64,000 nucleotides of DNA from PoT sp049331405 (GTDB lineage: Bacteria > Planctomycetota > Planctomycetia > Isosphaerales > Isosphaeraceae): the NCBI RefSeq assembly GCF_049331405.1, contig NZ_CP186275.1, forward strand, positions 62,001 to 126,000. Reading direction: 5' to 3'. A program made the translations under genes and the position numbers. This document shows, one piece after another, positions 43,460 through 52,953 of the stretch (within the stretch, counting starts at the first letter, position 1; every line of letters begins with the position of its first letter). Below the pieces are notes generated by a model. The model had not been told where the DNA came from. It was given only the letters and a program-made list of their open reading frames with translations, and did no database searches.

Positions 43460-44086
43460 TCAGGATGCGACGGCGACGCGCCCGTATTCCGGGAGGTACT
43501 GGCGGACGGCCGCGGCGGCGCGCCCCGCATATTCCTGCTTCTGGCCGACGGGGGCGACGTAGCGGACGATGGCCTCGGCCGCGTCCCAGCCGGCGAGGCG
43601 GGCGATCACCCAGGCAGCGAGGTAGTGGGAGCCGAGGCATCCCCCGGCCGTGGCGACGTTGCCGTGAGCCACGAACGGCTGATCCAGGACCCGGATCCCG
43701 GCCTCCTCGACCCAGGGCTTCGACGTGGAGTCGGTGCACGCCGGGAGGTCCGCGAGGATCCCGAGCTTCGCCAGGATGAGCGCCCCGGAGCACTGGGCGC
43801 CGATGACCTGTCGCGTCGGATCCAGCCCGAGCTCTCCCATCAGGCGAGGGTCGCGGACGATGTCCCGCGTCTCACGCCCGCTGCCGACGATGACCGCGTC
43901 GGCCTCGCGTGCGAAGCTCAAAGGGGCTTGCGCCTCGACGACGACCCCGTTCATCGACGTGACCCTCGGCGAGGGGCTCACGATCAGGGCCTCCAGCGCA
44001 GGCTCCTTGACCCGATTGATCATGGCCGAGGCGACGAATGAGTCGAGCTCGTTGAAGCCCTCGAATGTCAGGACGGCGATCCGCAT
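43460..44086 (-). CDS. DJ-1/PfpI family protein
   Basis: 208 residues covering one full DJ-1/PfpI domain. The nucleophile-elbow cysteine is C99 in VIGAQCSGALILAKLG; PPVAHGNVATAGGCLGSHYL-type sequence follows near 140-155. The family includes glyoxalases, chaperones and amidase-like proteins; the substrate is not predictable here. The frame is intact with ATG 44086. Confidence 0.88.
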   Translation of the reverse strand: MRIAVLTFEGFNELDSFVASAMINRVKEPALEALIVSPSPRVTSMNGVVVEAQAPLSFAREADAVIVGSGRETRDIVRDPRLMGELGLDPTRQVIGAQCSGALILAKLGILADLPACTDSTSKPWVEEAGIRVLDQPFVAHGNVATAGGCLGSHYLAAWVIARLAGWDAAEAIVRYVAPVGQKQEYAGRAAAAVRQYLPEYGRVAVAS

Positions 44087-44163
44087 GCGGCCTCCGGAGT
44101 TTGGTGACGGCGCGCGGCGACCAACTCATCGCCGCAGCGCGACGCCAGAGGGACACGGCGGCG

Positions 44164-44208
44164 GGCCCGAGGGTTCGCCGGGCGTGAAACCTGGCGAGCC
44201 CTCGGGCC
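44164..44208. terminator. Strong hairpin after the serine hydrolase gene
   Basis: GGCCCGAGGGTTCGCC and GGCGAGCCCTCGGGCC form a 16-bp stem (one G-T pair) with a 13-base loop, 28 bp past the stop of the minus-strand hydrolase gene. Confidence 0.6.
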
Positions 44209-44235
44209 TTCTGTATGTATTAAATGATAGGTTGA

Positions 44236-45774
44236 TCACTTCTTGTGTTGTGAGTCTGCCGGCTTGTCCCGGGGCAGTTCGAAGGACATCCCGGCCTGGT
44301 GCAGGATCAGCGTCGGCACCTTGCCCGCGTCGTCTTTCTTGAAGGAGACGGCGATCGCCTTGGAGTAGACGAACGGACGAAGCCCTTCCTTATCGGGCTC
44401 CGCCAGCTCGAACACTAGTTGGCTGGGGATATCCAGGGCCAGTTTCCCGCAACGCATGACGACCTGAAACGGCGTGTTCTTGAACGGGCCGAAGTTCGCG
44501 TAATAGGTGCCGAGCAGGGGCTTGAGCTCATCGGGCACCTCGTCGGCGGCCTCGCTCGGCAAGAGGGCGTCCTGGATCGTCGTCTCCAGCCGGATCGTGC
44601 TGACCTGGCCCCGCGACTGGGTGAAGTAGCAGACGATCAGGTCTTCCGCGGGGAAGGCCCAGGCCCCAGTGCCATCCGAACCGCCGTGGCCGAATGCCTT
44701 CACCTGCGCCCTGGTCGGCTTTTCGCCGGGGGCGTAGAGCATGGACATCTGGCCGTAGTGCGGCTTCAGCCCGAAGAACCCGCAGGGGTACGGCTCATCG
44801 GTCCCGAGGGCCTTCATGGGCGTCGAGGGGGTCAGGATGCGAGCGATCGCCTCGTCCGAGAGCAGCCGCTTGCCGCCGACCATGCCGCCGTCCTTCCAGA
44901 GCGTGAGGAAGCGGGCATAGTCGGCGGGGGTGGCGTAGAGCGACTGCGAACCGACGGGGAACGGGTACAAGGGGGCTCCGTCCGGCTTCCAGATCCGCTT
45001 CCACTTCCCGGGGCCGCCGAAGTAGAGGCTCGCCATGCGCGTCTTGCGCGCGTCGTCGGCCTTCGAGAGATAGAACGAATCGGACATCCCCAATGGCTGC
45101 AGGATCCGCTCGGCGACGAAGCGGTCGATCGTCATGCCGCCGACCCGTTCGACGACGGCCGCGGCGGCGTCGCTGCCGGCATCCGAATACCAGAACTTCT
45201 CACCCGGCTTGAATTGCGGGCCTTTTTCCCCGATGGCCTTCGCCTGGGCCTGCAGGTCGGGGTACTCATCGATCCTCGTCCGCAGGATCGTCAGGGGCAA
45301 TCCGCTCCGATGTTGCAGGAGTTGCTCGATCGTGATGGCCTTCGACTTGTCGTTGTCGAATCCGGGCAGGTATTTCGCCACGGGGTCATCCAGGCGCAGC
45401 TTCCCCTCCTCGGCCAGCATCTGCACGGCGACGCCCGTCAGCGGCTTGGTCATCGAGCGGATGTTGAAGATCGTGCCGCGCCCCATGGTCCGATTGTCCT
45501 CGCGATCGAGCGCCCCGTAGGCCTCGTGCAGGATGGTCTTGCGGTTCTTGATGATGAGCAGCTCGCCCCCGACGATCGTGCCGTTCTTCACATACCCTTC
45601 CACCTCGTCGGCCAGCCGGCGCACGGCCGCCGTCGAGACGCCCTGGCTCTCGGGCGTGGCGGCCGGGAATGCGGCCTCCTCCTTGGCTCCGGCCGGGATA
45701 TTCATCGGCCCTAACCACGCGGCCGCGATCCAGATCGCCGCCCACCGACATGAACGCGCTTGGTGGATTCTCAT
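44236..45774 (-). CDS. Exported serine hydrolase, class C beta-lactamase/esterase fold
   Basis: 512 residues with a signal peptide (about 1-30). Beta-lactamase-type catalytic motifs: SMTK at 107-110, YSD at 196-198 in the YxN position and HGG at 363-365. The C-terminal 120 residues are an extra beta-rich domain. Such proteins are peptidases or esterases more often than true beta-lactamases. Just upstream is the palindrome TTTAGCTAAA (45863-45872), reminiscent of BlaI/MecI-type operators, so a repressor may control it; no such repressor gene is nearby. Confidence 0.9.
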   Translation of the reverse strand: MRIHQARSCRWAAIWIAAAWLGPMNIPAGAKEEAAFPAATPESQGVSTAAVRRLADEVEGYVKNGTIVGGELLIIKNRKTILHEAYGALDREDNRTMGRGTIFNIRSMTKPLTGVAVQMLAEEGKLRLDDPVAKYLPGFDNDKSKAITIEQLLQHRSGLPLTILRTRIDEYPDLQAQAKAIGEKGPQFKPGEKFWYSDAGSDAAAAVVERVGGMTIDRFVAERILQPLGMSDSFYLSKADDARKTRMASLYFGGPGKWKRIWKPDGAPLYPFPVGSQSLYATPADYARFLTLWKDGGMVGGKRLLSDEAIARILTPSTPMKALGTDEPYPCGFFGLKPHYGQMSMLYAPGEKPTRAQVKAFGHGGSDGTGAWAFPAEDLIVCYFTQSRGQVSTIRLETTIQDALLPSEAADEVPDELKPLLGTYYANFGPFKNTPFQVVMRCGKLALDIPSQLVFELAEPDKEGLRPFVYSKAIAVSFKKDDAGKVPTLILHQAGMSFELPRDKPADSQHKK

Positions 45775-45862
45775 AAAAATTCTCGATTGCGTGATTCTTG
45801 ATGGATGGATCCGGGGCCACCGGCCGTCGCGGCCTTCGATGGCCCCGGTTCACGATTCGATA

Positions 45863-45872
45863 TTTAGCTAAA
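45863..45872. promoter_or_regulatory. TTTAGCTAAA palindrome upstream of serine hydrolase
   Basis: Ten-base perfect palindrome 89 bp upstream of the start. A related GTTTAGCTTA is part of the ArsR promoter spacer at 42591-42600. Operator function is inferred. Confidence 0.35.
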
Positions 45873-46070
45873 CGACGAAATTTGTCAAGAGAGGGCATTC
45901 GACTTGGGTGGCGGCGGCGTCGGTTCCATCGCCTCGATCCTGGGGATCGGGATGGGGGCGACCTCCGATCGGCCGGGGTTTGCGGTCGGCCGATCGGAGG
46001 TCCAGGCACCTCGGATCAGCCCCGGCGATGGGGGACGGCCTCCGTGCTCGGCCGGGGCCTATTGCATTTT

Positions 46071-46116
46071 GCCTCTCGTCGCTTCGCGACCCCGATTGTC
46101 CCAATCGGGGCTACCC
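46071..46116 (-). repeat. REP-like two-hairpin repeat, copy N
   Basis: First of three minus-strand copies in tandem with about 88-bp period. First stem CGATTG-GGA-CAATCG is perfect; the second hairpin has one change (GTCGCTTCGCGAC). Confidence 0.88.
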
Positions 46117-46158
46117 TTACATATAATGCGATGATGCAAAAGAGATGGCCGACGGCCC

Positions 46159-46203
46159 GGCTCTCGTCGCTGCGCGACCCCGAATGTGCCGATCGCGGCC
46201 ACT
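46159..46203 (-). repeat. REP-like two-hairpin repeat, copy O
   Basis: Second tandem copy. Second hairpin perfect; first stem partly mismatched (CGATCGGCACATTCG on the minus strand). Confidence 0.82.
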
Positions 46204-46247
46204 TTTAAATATGATGCGACGAGGCAAGAGGGATGGCCGGCGGTTCG

Positions 46248-46292
46248 GCTCTCATCGCTGCGCGACCCAGGTTGTGCCGATCGCGGCCGCAC
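46248..46292 (-). repeat. REP-like two-hairpin repeat, copy P
   Basis: Third tandem copy; spacers N-O and O-P share ATGATGCGACGAGGCAAGAG-like sequence. Confidence 0.8.
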
Positions 46293-46420
46293 GAAAAGTT
46301 ACATGGTTATGGTCTCGGCATGCACTCCATTCGAGGTGTCCGCGGCCGGAATTTAGGGTTCCTCTCCATCGGTCGAGGGAGCCATCGGCCGGGCGGGCGG
46401 CCTTAACTGGGGGGCGAGAT
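46293..46420 (+). repeat. 120-bp module next to REP copy P (diverged)
   Basis: Contains CCGCGGCCGGAATTTAGGG and ends GGCCTTAACTGGGGGGC; the left end has decayed. Confidence 0.6.
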
Positions 46421-46702
46421 GGAGCCCAGTCTAAAGATTTATGAATTCAGAAGTTTGGACATGAACTCTCATTGGAAGCCGTGTCCTGGAACTGGCCTTC
46501 CGCGAAAAGGCGATCGCGAGTAAGAACAGGGGCCTTCGCGCGACATCGAGAGTCTCGCGGGCCCACATCTTCGCTTCGCTCCCGACGATTCTCCGTCATC
46601 GGTCGTGATCCTTTCGCCCGAGCACCCCCACTGGAATTTCCCCCCGGACTGGCACCCAATCCCTTTGGCTGCTCGAAAGTTACGCATTTACAGAGGGCGC
46701 AG

Positions 46703-48088
46703 ATGAAGAGTCCCAATCGCTCACGCCGGCCACTCCGATTGAACGCGGTCGAGTCTCTGGAGACGCGGGCCCTGTTGACCATGGCCTCCACGGCGCCGTT
46801 GCCGGACGTGACTTTCTCCGCGGGAGCCGACGTGGCCCCGGTGAACCTGGACTCTTACTTCAAGGATCCCGACGCGGCCCCCAACTTCGCGATCTTCGAC
46901 ACGTCGCTCGGGACGATCCCGGTCCACCTGACCCCGGCGACGACCCCCAAGACGGTCGCGAACTTCCTGAATTACGTGAACAAGGGGGCGTACGACAACA
47001 CCCTCGTGCATCGCTCGGTGCCGGGCTTCATCTGGCAGGCCGGCGGCTATCAGATGGCGTCGGGGACGAACAACATCACGCAGATCACCCAGGATGCCCC
47101 GGTGCAGAACGAGTTCGGGGCTTCGAACACGCGCGGGACGATCGCGATGGCCAAGCTCGGCAGCGACCCCAATAGCGCGACGAGCCAGTTCTTCTTCAAC
47201 GAGTCGAACAGCAACTCCAAGAACCTCGACCTGCAGAACGGCGGGTTCACCGTCTTCGGCAACGTGGTGGGGAGCGACGGCCTGGCGGTGATGGACGCGA
47301 TCGGGAACGTGCCCGTGCCCTCGCCGGCCCCGATGCAGTCCCCCTTCGATCAGATCCCGCTCCAGAACTACACCAAGGGGACGTCGGTCGCGCCCTCGAA
47401 CCTCGTCATGATCAAGGACGTGACCACGGCGGATAGCCTCTTCCTGGCCTCCAGCGACAACTCCAACGTCGCGACCGCGTCGGTCCAGGGAGACAAGCTG
47501 ACGGTCACGCCGACGGGCGTCGGGACCGCCCACATCACGGTCTCGGCCTACGGCTCCGACGGGACCCCGGTGACGGAGACGTTCGCCGTCGACGTCAACT
47601 CGGGGGCCAAGCTGTCGCCGCCCCCCGTCGTCGCCACGCCGACGCCGACCCCCACGCCAACACCCACCCCGACTCCCACGCCGACCCCCACCAACGCGAA
47701 TCAATCGGACCTGACGCCCGTCGCCAGCGGCGCGATGCCGGCCTCGGTCGTCGCGGGGCGGAGGGCCCGGATCCAGCAGACCGTGACCTTGAAGAACGGG
47801 GCCAATGCCGTCTCGCAGCAGGAGGCGGTCACCCTGAGCCTCTCCAAGACCACGACCGGCTCGCCCGATGACACGACGATCGCGGCGGCCATCGCCACGG
47901 TCAGGATCCCGGCCGGCAAGGAAGGCAAGGTGCGGCTGACGGCCAGGCAGGTGCCCGCGAGCGTCGCCCCCGGCTCCTACCACGTCCTCGTCACCGTGAC
48001 CGACCCCGACGGCGGCAGCACCACCGTCGACACCGGCCGGACCCTGAACGTCAAGGCGGCCCCGACGCGGCCGACGCGCAGGGCCTGA
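46703..48088 (+). CDS. Exported cyclophilin-type peptidyl-prolyl isomerase with planctomycete export motif
   Basis: 461 residues. The N-terminus has VESLETRALLT, the LExRxLL motif of planctomycete surface/exported proteins. Residues about 45-210 are a cyclophilin domain: VANFLNYVNKGAYDNTLVHR, GFIWQAGGY, RGTIAMAKLGSDPNSATSQF and FGNVVGSDGLAVMDAIG. A Big-like segment, a (PT)n linker near 320-335 and a C-terminal beta-sandwich (about 345-455) follow. It should accelerate proline isomerisation on the cell surface or periplasm. ATG 46703 follows GAGGG. Confidence 0.9.
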   Translation: MKSPNRSRRPLRLNAVESLETRALLTMASTAPLPDVTFSAGADVAPVNLDSYFKDPDAAPNFAIFDTSLGTIPVHLTPATTPKTVANFLNYVNKGAYDNTLVHRSVPGFIWQAGGYQMASGTNNITQITQDAPVQNEFGASNTRGTIAMAKLGSDPNSATSQFFFNESNSNSKNLDLQNGGFTVFGNVVGSDGLAVMDAIGNVPVPSPAPMQSPFDQIPLQNYTKGTSVAPSNLVMIKDVTTADSLFLASSDNSNVATASVQGDKLTVTPTGVGTAHITVSAYGSDGTPVTETFAVDVNSGAKLSPPPVVATPTPTPTPTPTPTPTPTPTNANQSDLTPVASGAMPASVVAGRRARIQQTVTLKNGANAVSQQEAVTLSLSKTTTGSPDDTTIAAAIATVRIPAGKEGKVRLTARQVPASVAPGSYHVLVTVTDPDGGSTTVDTGRTLNVKAAPTRPTRRA

Positions 48089-48097
48089 GACAATCCA

Positions 48098-48233
48098 GGA
48101 GGCTCGCGGGGCCCGTCCTGTCATGACGCTCGAGCTTTGGTGCCATCACCGGATCGGCCTCGCTCGCGCGAGGCCGCCTCGGGGCAACGACGTGGGGCTC
48201 GGCTCATCCCAAGGTGCGGCCCCGCGAGCCTCC
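48098..48233. terminator. Large stem-loop between convergent genes
   Basis: GGAGGCTCGCGGGGCC (48098-48113) and GGCCCCGCGAGCCTCC (48218-48233) pair perfectly across about 104 bp, which contains an inner hairpin CGGCCTCG/CGAGGCCG (about 48153-48174). Probably a bidirectional terminator or a structured RNA. Confidence 0.5.
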
Positions 48234-48274
48234 AGGATCCTTCGGTTGCGAGGCCTGAGAAGCCCCGGATGTCC

Positions 48275-49075
48275 CTAAACCTCTTGAGGGGGTATCGCAA
48301 ACGTATAATCGCCATTGGCGAAATCGACCACAAGTCCCGAGAGTCGCTTCTCATCGCGCCTTTGAACGATGACGGGGACACCCCACGCCTCGCTCTTCCA
48401 GACCGACCCGTCGGTCGGAGGATGATCATTGTAGGTGATGCTGTACACGGGAGAGCCAGGCCTGCCGGCGACTTCAACCTGCATGGCCGCTTCCGCGGGG
48501 AAACCGCGCTCCGACATGATTCGCAGGGCATTCTCGGCCGCACGCTCGGTCAGGTGCACGACGTCCCTTCGATGGCCCAACTGCGCGTCGATCAGGTCGA
48601 TGACGCGATGGCGCGTCCCGCCTCGGAGGTTCGAGACCAGGGCGCTCAATGTGAAAAATGGCCCCCACGGAATCCCCCACCAGCCGAAGACCAGGGAGGC
48701 GGCGCTATAGCCGAGGGCCGGATAAAGGGTGGGTTCACGCCCGACGATGTAGCATCGCGAAGGTGCCTTGACGCTGAAGACGACCAAGGAGATCGCCATA
48801 TCAAACTGGGTAAACTCGGTTTGCGAGTCGATCGTCATCCCCTTGTAATCTGCAGATCTTTCCTTGATCGAATCTCGATTCGCGTTCAGCCATTCGAGGA
48901 ACGCGATCGCTTGCCTCTCGCCACTTCGGAGCCACCGCCAGGCCGCGAATGAGGCGAATGCCAGGGCGTAACACCCGAGGGCTTCGGCGAGATTACGCTC
49001 AGGGCCGAAGGTATTTATCACGGCCGCCATGAGGAAGCCTACCGCGAACACCAAAGAAATCCACATGTTTGTCAT
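48275..49075 (-). CDS. Membrane protein with degenerate IscA/HesB-like C-terminal domain
   Basis: 266 residues. Two N-terminal helices (about 5-24 and 32-48), a middle segment with two more (LGYSAASLVFGWWGI and GPFFTLSALVSN), then about 160-266 resembles a HesB/IscA domain: LTERAAENALRIMSERGFPA, VEVAGRPGSPVYSITYND and GVPVIVQRRDEKRLSGLVVD. The iron-binding cysteines of true IscA proteins are absent, so cluster assembly is unlikely. The function is unknown. Confidence 0.65.
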   Translation of the reverse strand: MTNMWISLVFAVGFLMAAVINTFGPERNLAEALGCYALAFASFAAWRWLRSGERQAIAFLEWLNANRDSIKERSADYKGMTIDSQTEFTQFDMAISLVVFSVKAPSRCYIVGREPTLYPALGYSAASLVFGWWGIPWGPFFTLSALVSNLRGGTRHRVIDLIDAQLGHRRDVVHLTERAAENALRIMSERGFPAEAAMQVEVAGRPGSPVYSITYNDHPPTDGSVWKSEAWGVPVIVQRRDEKRLSGLVVDFANGDYTFAIPPQEV

Positions 49076-49320
49076 TTTCCTGGGAAGATGCGTTGCCCAT
49101 CGCCCCGCGACCTCCCGAATTCAATGGGGGTGGTCGGCCGAGGCTTCCAAAATCAGATTCGGGATGATGCCGTTAGATCGCCGCCGTGACGGCCGGCGTT
49201 CGTCCGCCGTTCTTGAAACCTTCCGGTTGGTCCGGTCTGGGAGAATCGGGGCCATCGGGGGAGAAGAAAACAGGCCCCAGGAGAGTTGCGCAGCGGGCGG
49301 AGGGTTACATCCGCAATTAT

Positions 49321-50139
49321 CTAAGCACCTCGGCTTGGTCCTTCTGCAATTCCGGCTTGATCCACATCCGACACGAAACGCCTTGTTTCAAACCCGGCCA
49401 GGACACCTAGTAATACCCGGGCGCAGGGTAATAACCCCGCCTTCTCCAGGGTCGACCTCGACCCGGTGTTCGAGACGTCGCATCGGGCCGCGGGAATATG
49501 ACCTGCCTCGTAACAGGCCCGCTTCAGCTCCTGGACGAAATAGCTGCCATATCCCCGCCTCCTGTGGGTGGAACTGACGTTCATGTAGATGTCTGCGTAA
49601 GGTGGGTTATAGTGCGTCAGGAAGCCGCCGGTCGCGACGATGGCCTCGCCGCATTCGAGAAGCCAGTCCCCGACAGAATCGGCCTGATCGTCGAAGATTC
49701 GCTGCTTGTCCGCGTCGGTGGCTCGACGAAAAATGACGCCGGGGACTGCCAGGTTCGTCGTGAGGGCGTCGCGGAATAGCATCCTCTCGCTCACGACCTC
49801 GGTGGCGTGGTCGTAGAACATCATCGTGAGGAGCACGTCGTTCGTCTGGACCTCAATCCGTGTCGCCTTGCTGGTCTCGACGAGACGCCGGAATAGCTTG
49901 AGGGCCGCCCCCCGATACGCGGGCAAGACGTAGAACTCCCTGACCAAGTCCTTCGGCTCACCCTGGTAGCCCATCACGAACCCGTGGCCCACGGCGCGGC
50001 CATCAATCCGAAACTGGAAAAGGTTCCCGAAGCCTCTCCTGGGTAAGGAGTCGTGGATGATCTGACAATTCATCTCCTGCCGATAGAGTTCGCGGAAGCC
50101 CAGGACGACTTCCAGTGCCACAGGCGAGACGTCAATCAT
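49321..50139 (-). CDS. Tandem GNAT acetyltransferase, 272 aa
   Basis: Two GNAT-like halves. The first covers about 1-130 (GNLFQFRIDGRAVGHGFVMG, VREFYVLPAYRGAALKLFRR). The second covers about 135-270 (IYMNVSSTHRRRGYGSYFVQ, CDVSNTGSRSTLEKAGLLPC), and its RRRGYGSY is the acetyl-CoA pyrophosphate loop. Only the second half keeps a canonical loop, so the first may serve binding. The acceptor is unknown. ATG 50139 was preferred to 50184 because the extra residues are not GNAT-like. Confidence 0.85.
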   Translation of the reverse strand: MIDVSPVALEVVLGFRELYRQEMNCQIIHDSLPRRGFGNLFQFRIDGRAVGHGFVMGYQGEPKDLVREFYVLPAYRGAALKLFRRLVETSKATRIEVQTNDVLLTMMFYDHATEVVSERMLFRDALTTNLAVPGVIFRRATDADKQRIFDDQADSVGDWLLECGEAIVATGGFLTHYNPPYADIYMNVSSTHRRRGYGSYFVQELKRACYEAGHIPAARCDVSNTGSRSTLEKAGLLPCARVLLGVLAGFETRRFVSDVDQAGIAEGPSRGA

Positions 50140-50234
50140 CACGATAATGCTCCGAAAATTCCAAGCAGGCAGGAGCAGATCCATCGGCGACGAATCGTGC
50201 CAGGATCGATTATAGAGAAACCAATTCTGAGTGC

Positions 50235-50711
50235 TTAGGTCGTACAGGCGAGCCAGACAAGCATCGCGATGATTGTATAAGCGATTCCGCTTATGGCGAT
50301 GAGCTGCGATCGTCGGAGCGAAGGATGGTATTCATGAACGGAGAACAGGTACACGACGTCGGAGTACTTTCCACGGACCACCCCTTCTTCCATCCCCTTC
50401 ATGAGGACCGTGTTGGCATGCCATGAGAAGTAAGGTACAGGGATGTAGAGAATGTTAAAAACCAACCACGAGAAGTATCTGGCGGGCATGAATGGCTCGG
50501 GATAGAAACCGAATACTTTGACGACGGCCTTGTGATCTTCCTTTTCGAATATGATAAAAGTGAAAAGGACATAGAACATTATCGAACCGATTACGGTGCA
50601 TTTAATGGCCGCCTTGCGCCAGTCTGCCGCCGTGATCCGACGCTTGGTCACGGGCTTCCAGAAATCGTCGTCCTTGGGATTGTTGTTGAGTAAACCATCG
50701 GGTATTTCCAC
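50235..50711 (-). CDS. Two- or three-helix membrane protein, 158 aa
   Basis: A GTG at 50711 with GGGGAG 8 bases upstream gives VEIPDGLLNNNPKDDDFWKP at the N-terminus. Helices: CTVIGSIMFYVLFTFIIF, FSWLVFNILYIPVPYFSW and SQLIAISGIAYTIIAMLVWL. Sequence upstream in frame (to 50903) is Arg/Ser-rich and not protein-like. No family is recognised. Confidence 0.65.
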   Translation of the reverse strand: MEIPDGLLNNNPKDDDFWKPVTKRRITAADWRKAAIKCTVIGSIMFYVLFTFIIFEKEDHKAVVKVFGFYPEPFMPARYFSWLVFNILYIPVPYFSWHANTVLMKGMEEGVVRGKYSDVVYLFSVHEYHPSLRRSQLIAISGIAYTIIAMLVWLACTT

Positions 50712-50899
50712 GACATATCTCCCCACCGGGAATAGGATGTTAATCTTCGGCCGACACCAGTAATCTGCTCGAGACCTTTTCAACGACTTCGATAGTGACG
50801 TACTCCTCTTCCGCCTCGAAGAAGTCGGTGGTCCGCCGCGTCCCAGATTCGGCCGACCCCTGGCGGATCGGCCGATCGGATCCGTAATTGGGCAAAGGT

Positions 50900-51562
50900 T
50901 CAAACGGCGGGAGGGCCCCAGACGATGCGCTGGGGACGCTTGACGACCAGGCGGGTGCCCCAGGCGAGGACGAGGATCAGCATGATGACGCCGACGGCGA
51001 TGGTGCCATTGGTGCCGAGCATCTGGGCGACGAGCACGACCATCTTCTTGAGGCCCCGGCCCTTGCGACCCCCCGTGTCGGTGTCGATCTCTTGGCCGCT
51101 GTCGAGGGTCGTCGCCGCGTTGTAGACGAAGGCGAAGGCGATCCCCGCGATCACGGCGACGAAGATGGGGCCGATCAGGGCCTCGAGGACGCCGATGTCC
51201 TCGGTCCCCTCCGGATGCGCGATCCCCGCCCGCTCGATCACGGCGAGGGCGATCTCCCTCGCGTCGTCCCCCTTGGGCGTGAACTCGATCTTGACCGGCT
51301 TCTCCGCCTTCAGGTCCTTGAACTTCACCGTGTCCTTGCCGTGCGAGACCTCGACCCGCTTGATGGCCGAGAGGGGCAGCGACTCCCTCTTGCCCAGCGC
51401 GACCTTCGCGGGGTCCTGCCCGGCGGCCACGGCCGTCGCCACCTCGTTGGCCTCCTTCACCGCGTTCTTGCCGGTGAACTGGAAGCGGTGGATCGCATCG
51501 CCCGTCATGACCAGGACGGTCGCCAGCTTCTCTTCGGCCTTGTGCCAGATCCGTGTTTCCAT
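50900..51562 (-). CDS. PH-like domain protein with two C-terminal membrane helices
   Basis: 220 residues. ATG 51562 with GGAG upstream. The N-terminal 110 residues are mixed alpha/beta with ESLPLSAIKRVEVSHGKDTV and KPVKIEFTPKGDDAREIA, reminiscent of bacterial PH domains. Helices at about 128-147 and 190-208 follow. Probably a cytoplasmic domain tethered to the membrane; the function is unknown. Confidence 0.75.
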   Translation of the reverse strand: METRIWHKAEEKLATVLVMTGDAIHRFQFTGKNAVKEANEVATAVAAGQDPAKVALGKRESLPLSAIKRVEVSHGKDTVKFKDLKAEKPVKIEFTPKGDDAREIALAVIERAGIAHPEGTEDIGVLEALIGPIFVAVIAGIAFAFVYNAATTLDSGQEIDTDTGGRKGRGLKKMVVLVAQMLGTNGTIAVGVIMLILVLAWGTRLVVKRPQRIVWGPPAV

Positions 51563-51892
51563 CGCTCCGCTCCCCCCCCTTGAGAGGTTCGTATGAAGAT
51601 GCGTCCGCGACGCGGGCGTCGCGGAATGTGGCCCTATTTGGACATAGCTCGACATCTGCTCATTGAGCCGATGATTAGACCACCGACGTCCCATCGAAGC
51701 AACCTCGCCCGCCCCGGCCGTCGCCGTGGCGAAACGCATCGCCCGCGACGTTGGGGCGGTGGGTCCGTTGAATGGGGAACGTCCCGGGCCCGCACTTCTT
51801 CCGCGTCGATCCGGAATTCGCGCAAAGATGGCGCGGCCTCGCCGAGGCAAGGGCTGTCCCATCTTCGGTTTCCGTCGCGGCAGACCCCCGCG

Positions 51893-52953
51893 TCAGTCGA
51901 CGCGCGTCAGCTCGCCCGAGCCGCCGCAGTCGTACCCGGGGAGTTGCCCCAGCGCCCGGCGATACGGGGCCGATCGCACGGCGGCGACGAGCGCCTTGAG
52001 CCTCGGCTCGTTCTTCCAGCGCGCGGGGAGGCAGAGGTCGTAAGCCTCCTGCCGGACCCGCAGGAAGTCGAGCCCGGCCTCCTCGCCGATCAGGCGGAGG
52101 CAGATACCGGCGTCGGCCCAGCCGCTGCGGACGGCCTCGGCCACGCCCCGGTGGTCGGAGGCGAGCGTCGGCAGGATCGGCTTGCCGCCGAGGATCTCGT
52201 CGAGGCATTGCCTCGCCCCCGAGCCATCCTCGCGGCCGACCCAGCGCAGGTCCATCTTCGTCGCGTCGCGGACGGTCGGGAGGTGGAGCCCCGGGGAGAA
52301 CGCGATCCCCTCCTCCCAGGCGGAGACGCGGAGCAGAGCGAAGCCCCCGCCGATCGCCTGGCCGACCGGCTTCGCATTCCCGTCCGGATCCTCGGCGCGG
52401 GCGAGGTGGACCCCCGCCGCGTGCACGAGCCCCCGGCCCAGCAGGTCGAGGGCCTTGCGGCTCGACCGGGGCACGACGACGAGCCTCAAACCCGCCGCGC
52501 GGGCGAGCTCGGTCGCGAGCAGCCCCACGGCGGGGTCGCAGCAGGCGATGACCAGGGTCCGCGCGGGGTCCTCGCCGCTCTCGTCCCGCATGGAGCCGTC
52601 GACGATCACGCCGTCGTGCGGGACGATCCCCAGGGGTGTCGCCTCGATCGGGTAGAGCCGGATCTTGCCCCCGACCTCCGCCCGCCAGTACCGGCTCGAC
52701 TCGTGGCGAGGCGCCCAGGCCCACTCCGTCCTCGCCGAGGCCGACCGCCGCAGTTGGAACAGGTCCTCGACCCGGCATCCGAACGCCTCGCCGAGCGCCA
52801 GCGCCGCCGCGGCCGACGGCACGAGCCGCCCCGTCTCGATGGCGCTGATCCCCGCCCGGGAGAGCCCGGACAGCCTCGCCAGCTCGTCCTGCGACCACCC
52901 CCTGCGGCGCGCTGCTCCTTGACCTGATTCTGCAAGGTGTCAGGGTTCGACAT
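51893..52953 (-). CDS. HTH regulator with substrate-binding (PBP-like) domain, frameshifted
   Basis: The intact-looking protein would start MSNPDTLQNQVKEQRAA at 52953, with the XRE helix-turn-helix continuing WSQDELARLSGLSRAGISAI in the next frame. The break is at a run of five C (52898-52902, G on the coding strand); adding one base restores RAAGG-GWSQDEL. The rest (about 75-353) is a PBP-like domain common in ModE/molybdate-type and excisionase-like regulators: LVIACCDPAVGLLATELARA, GLVHAAGVHLA and GYDCGGSGEL. It could be a real inactivation or a sequencing error in a homopolymer. Confidence 0.8.
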
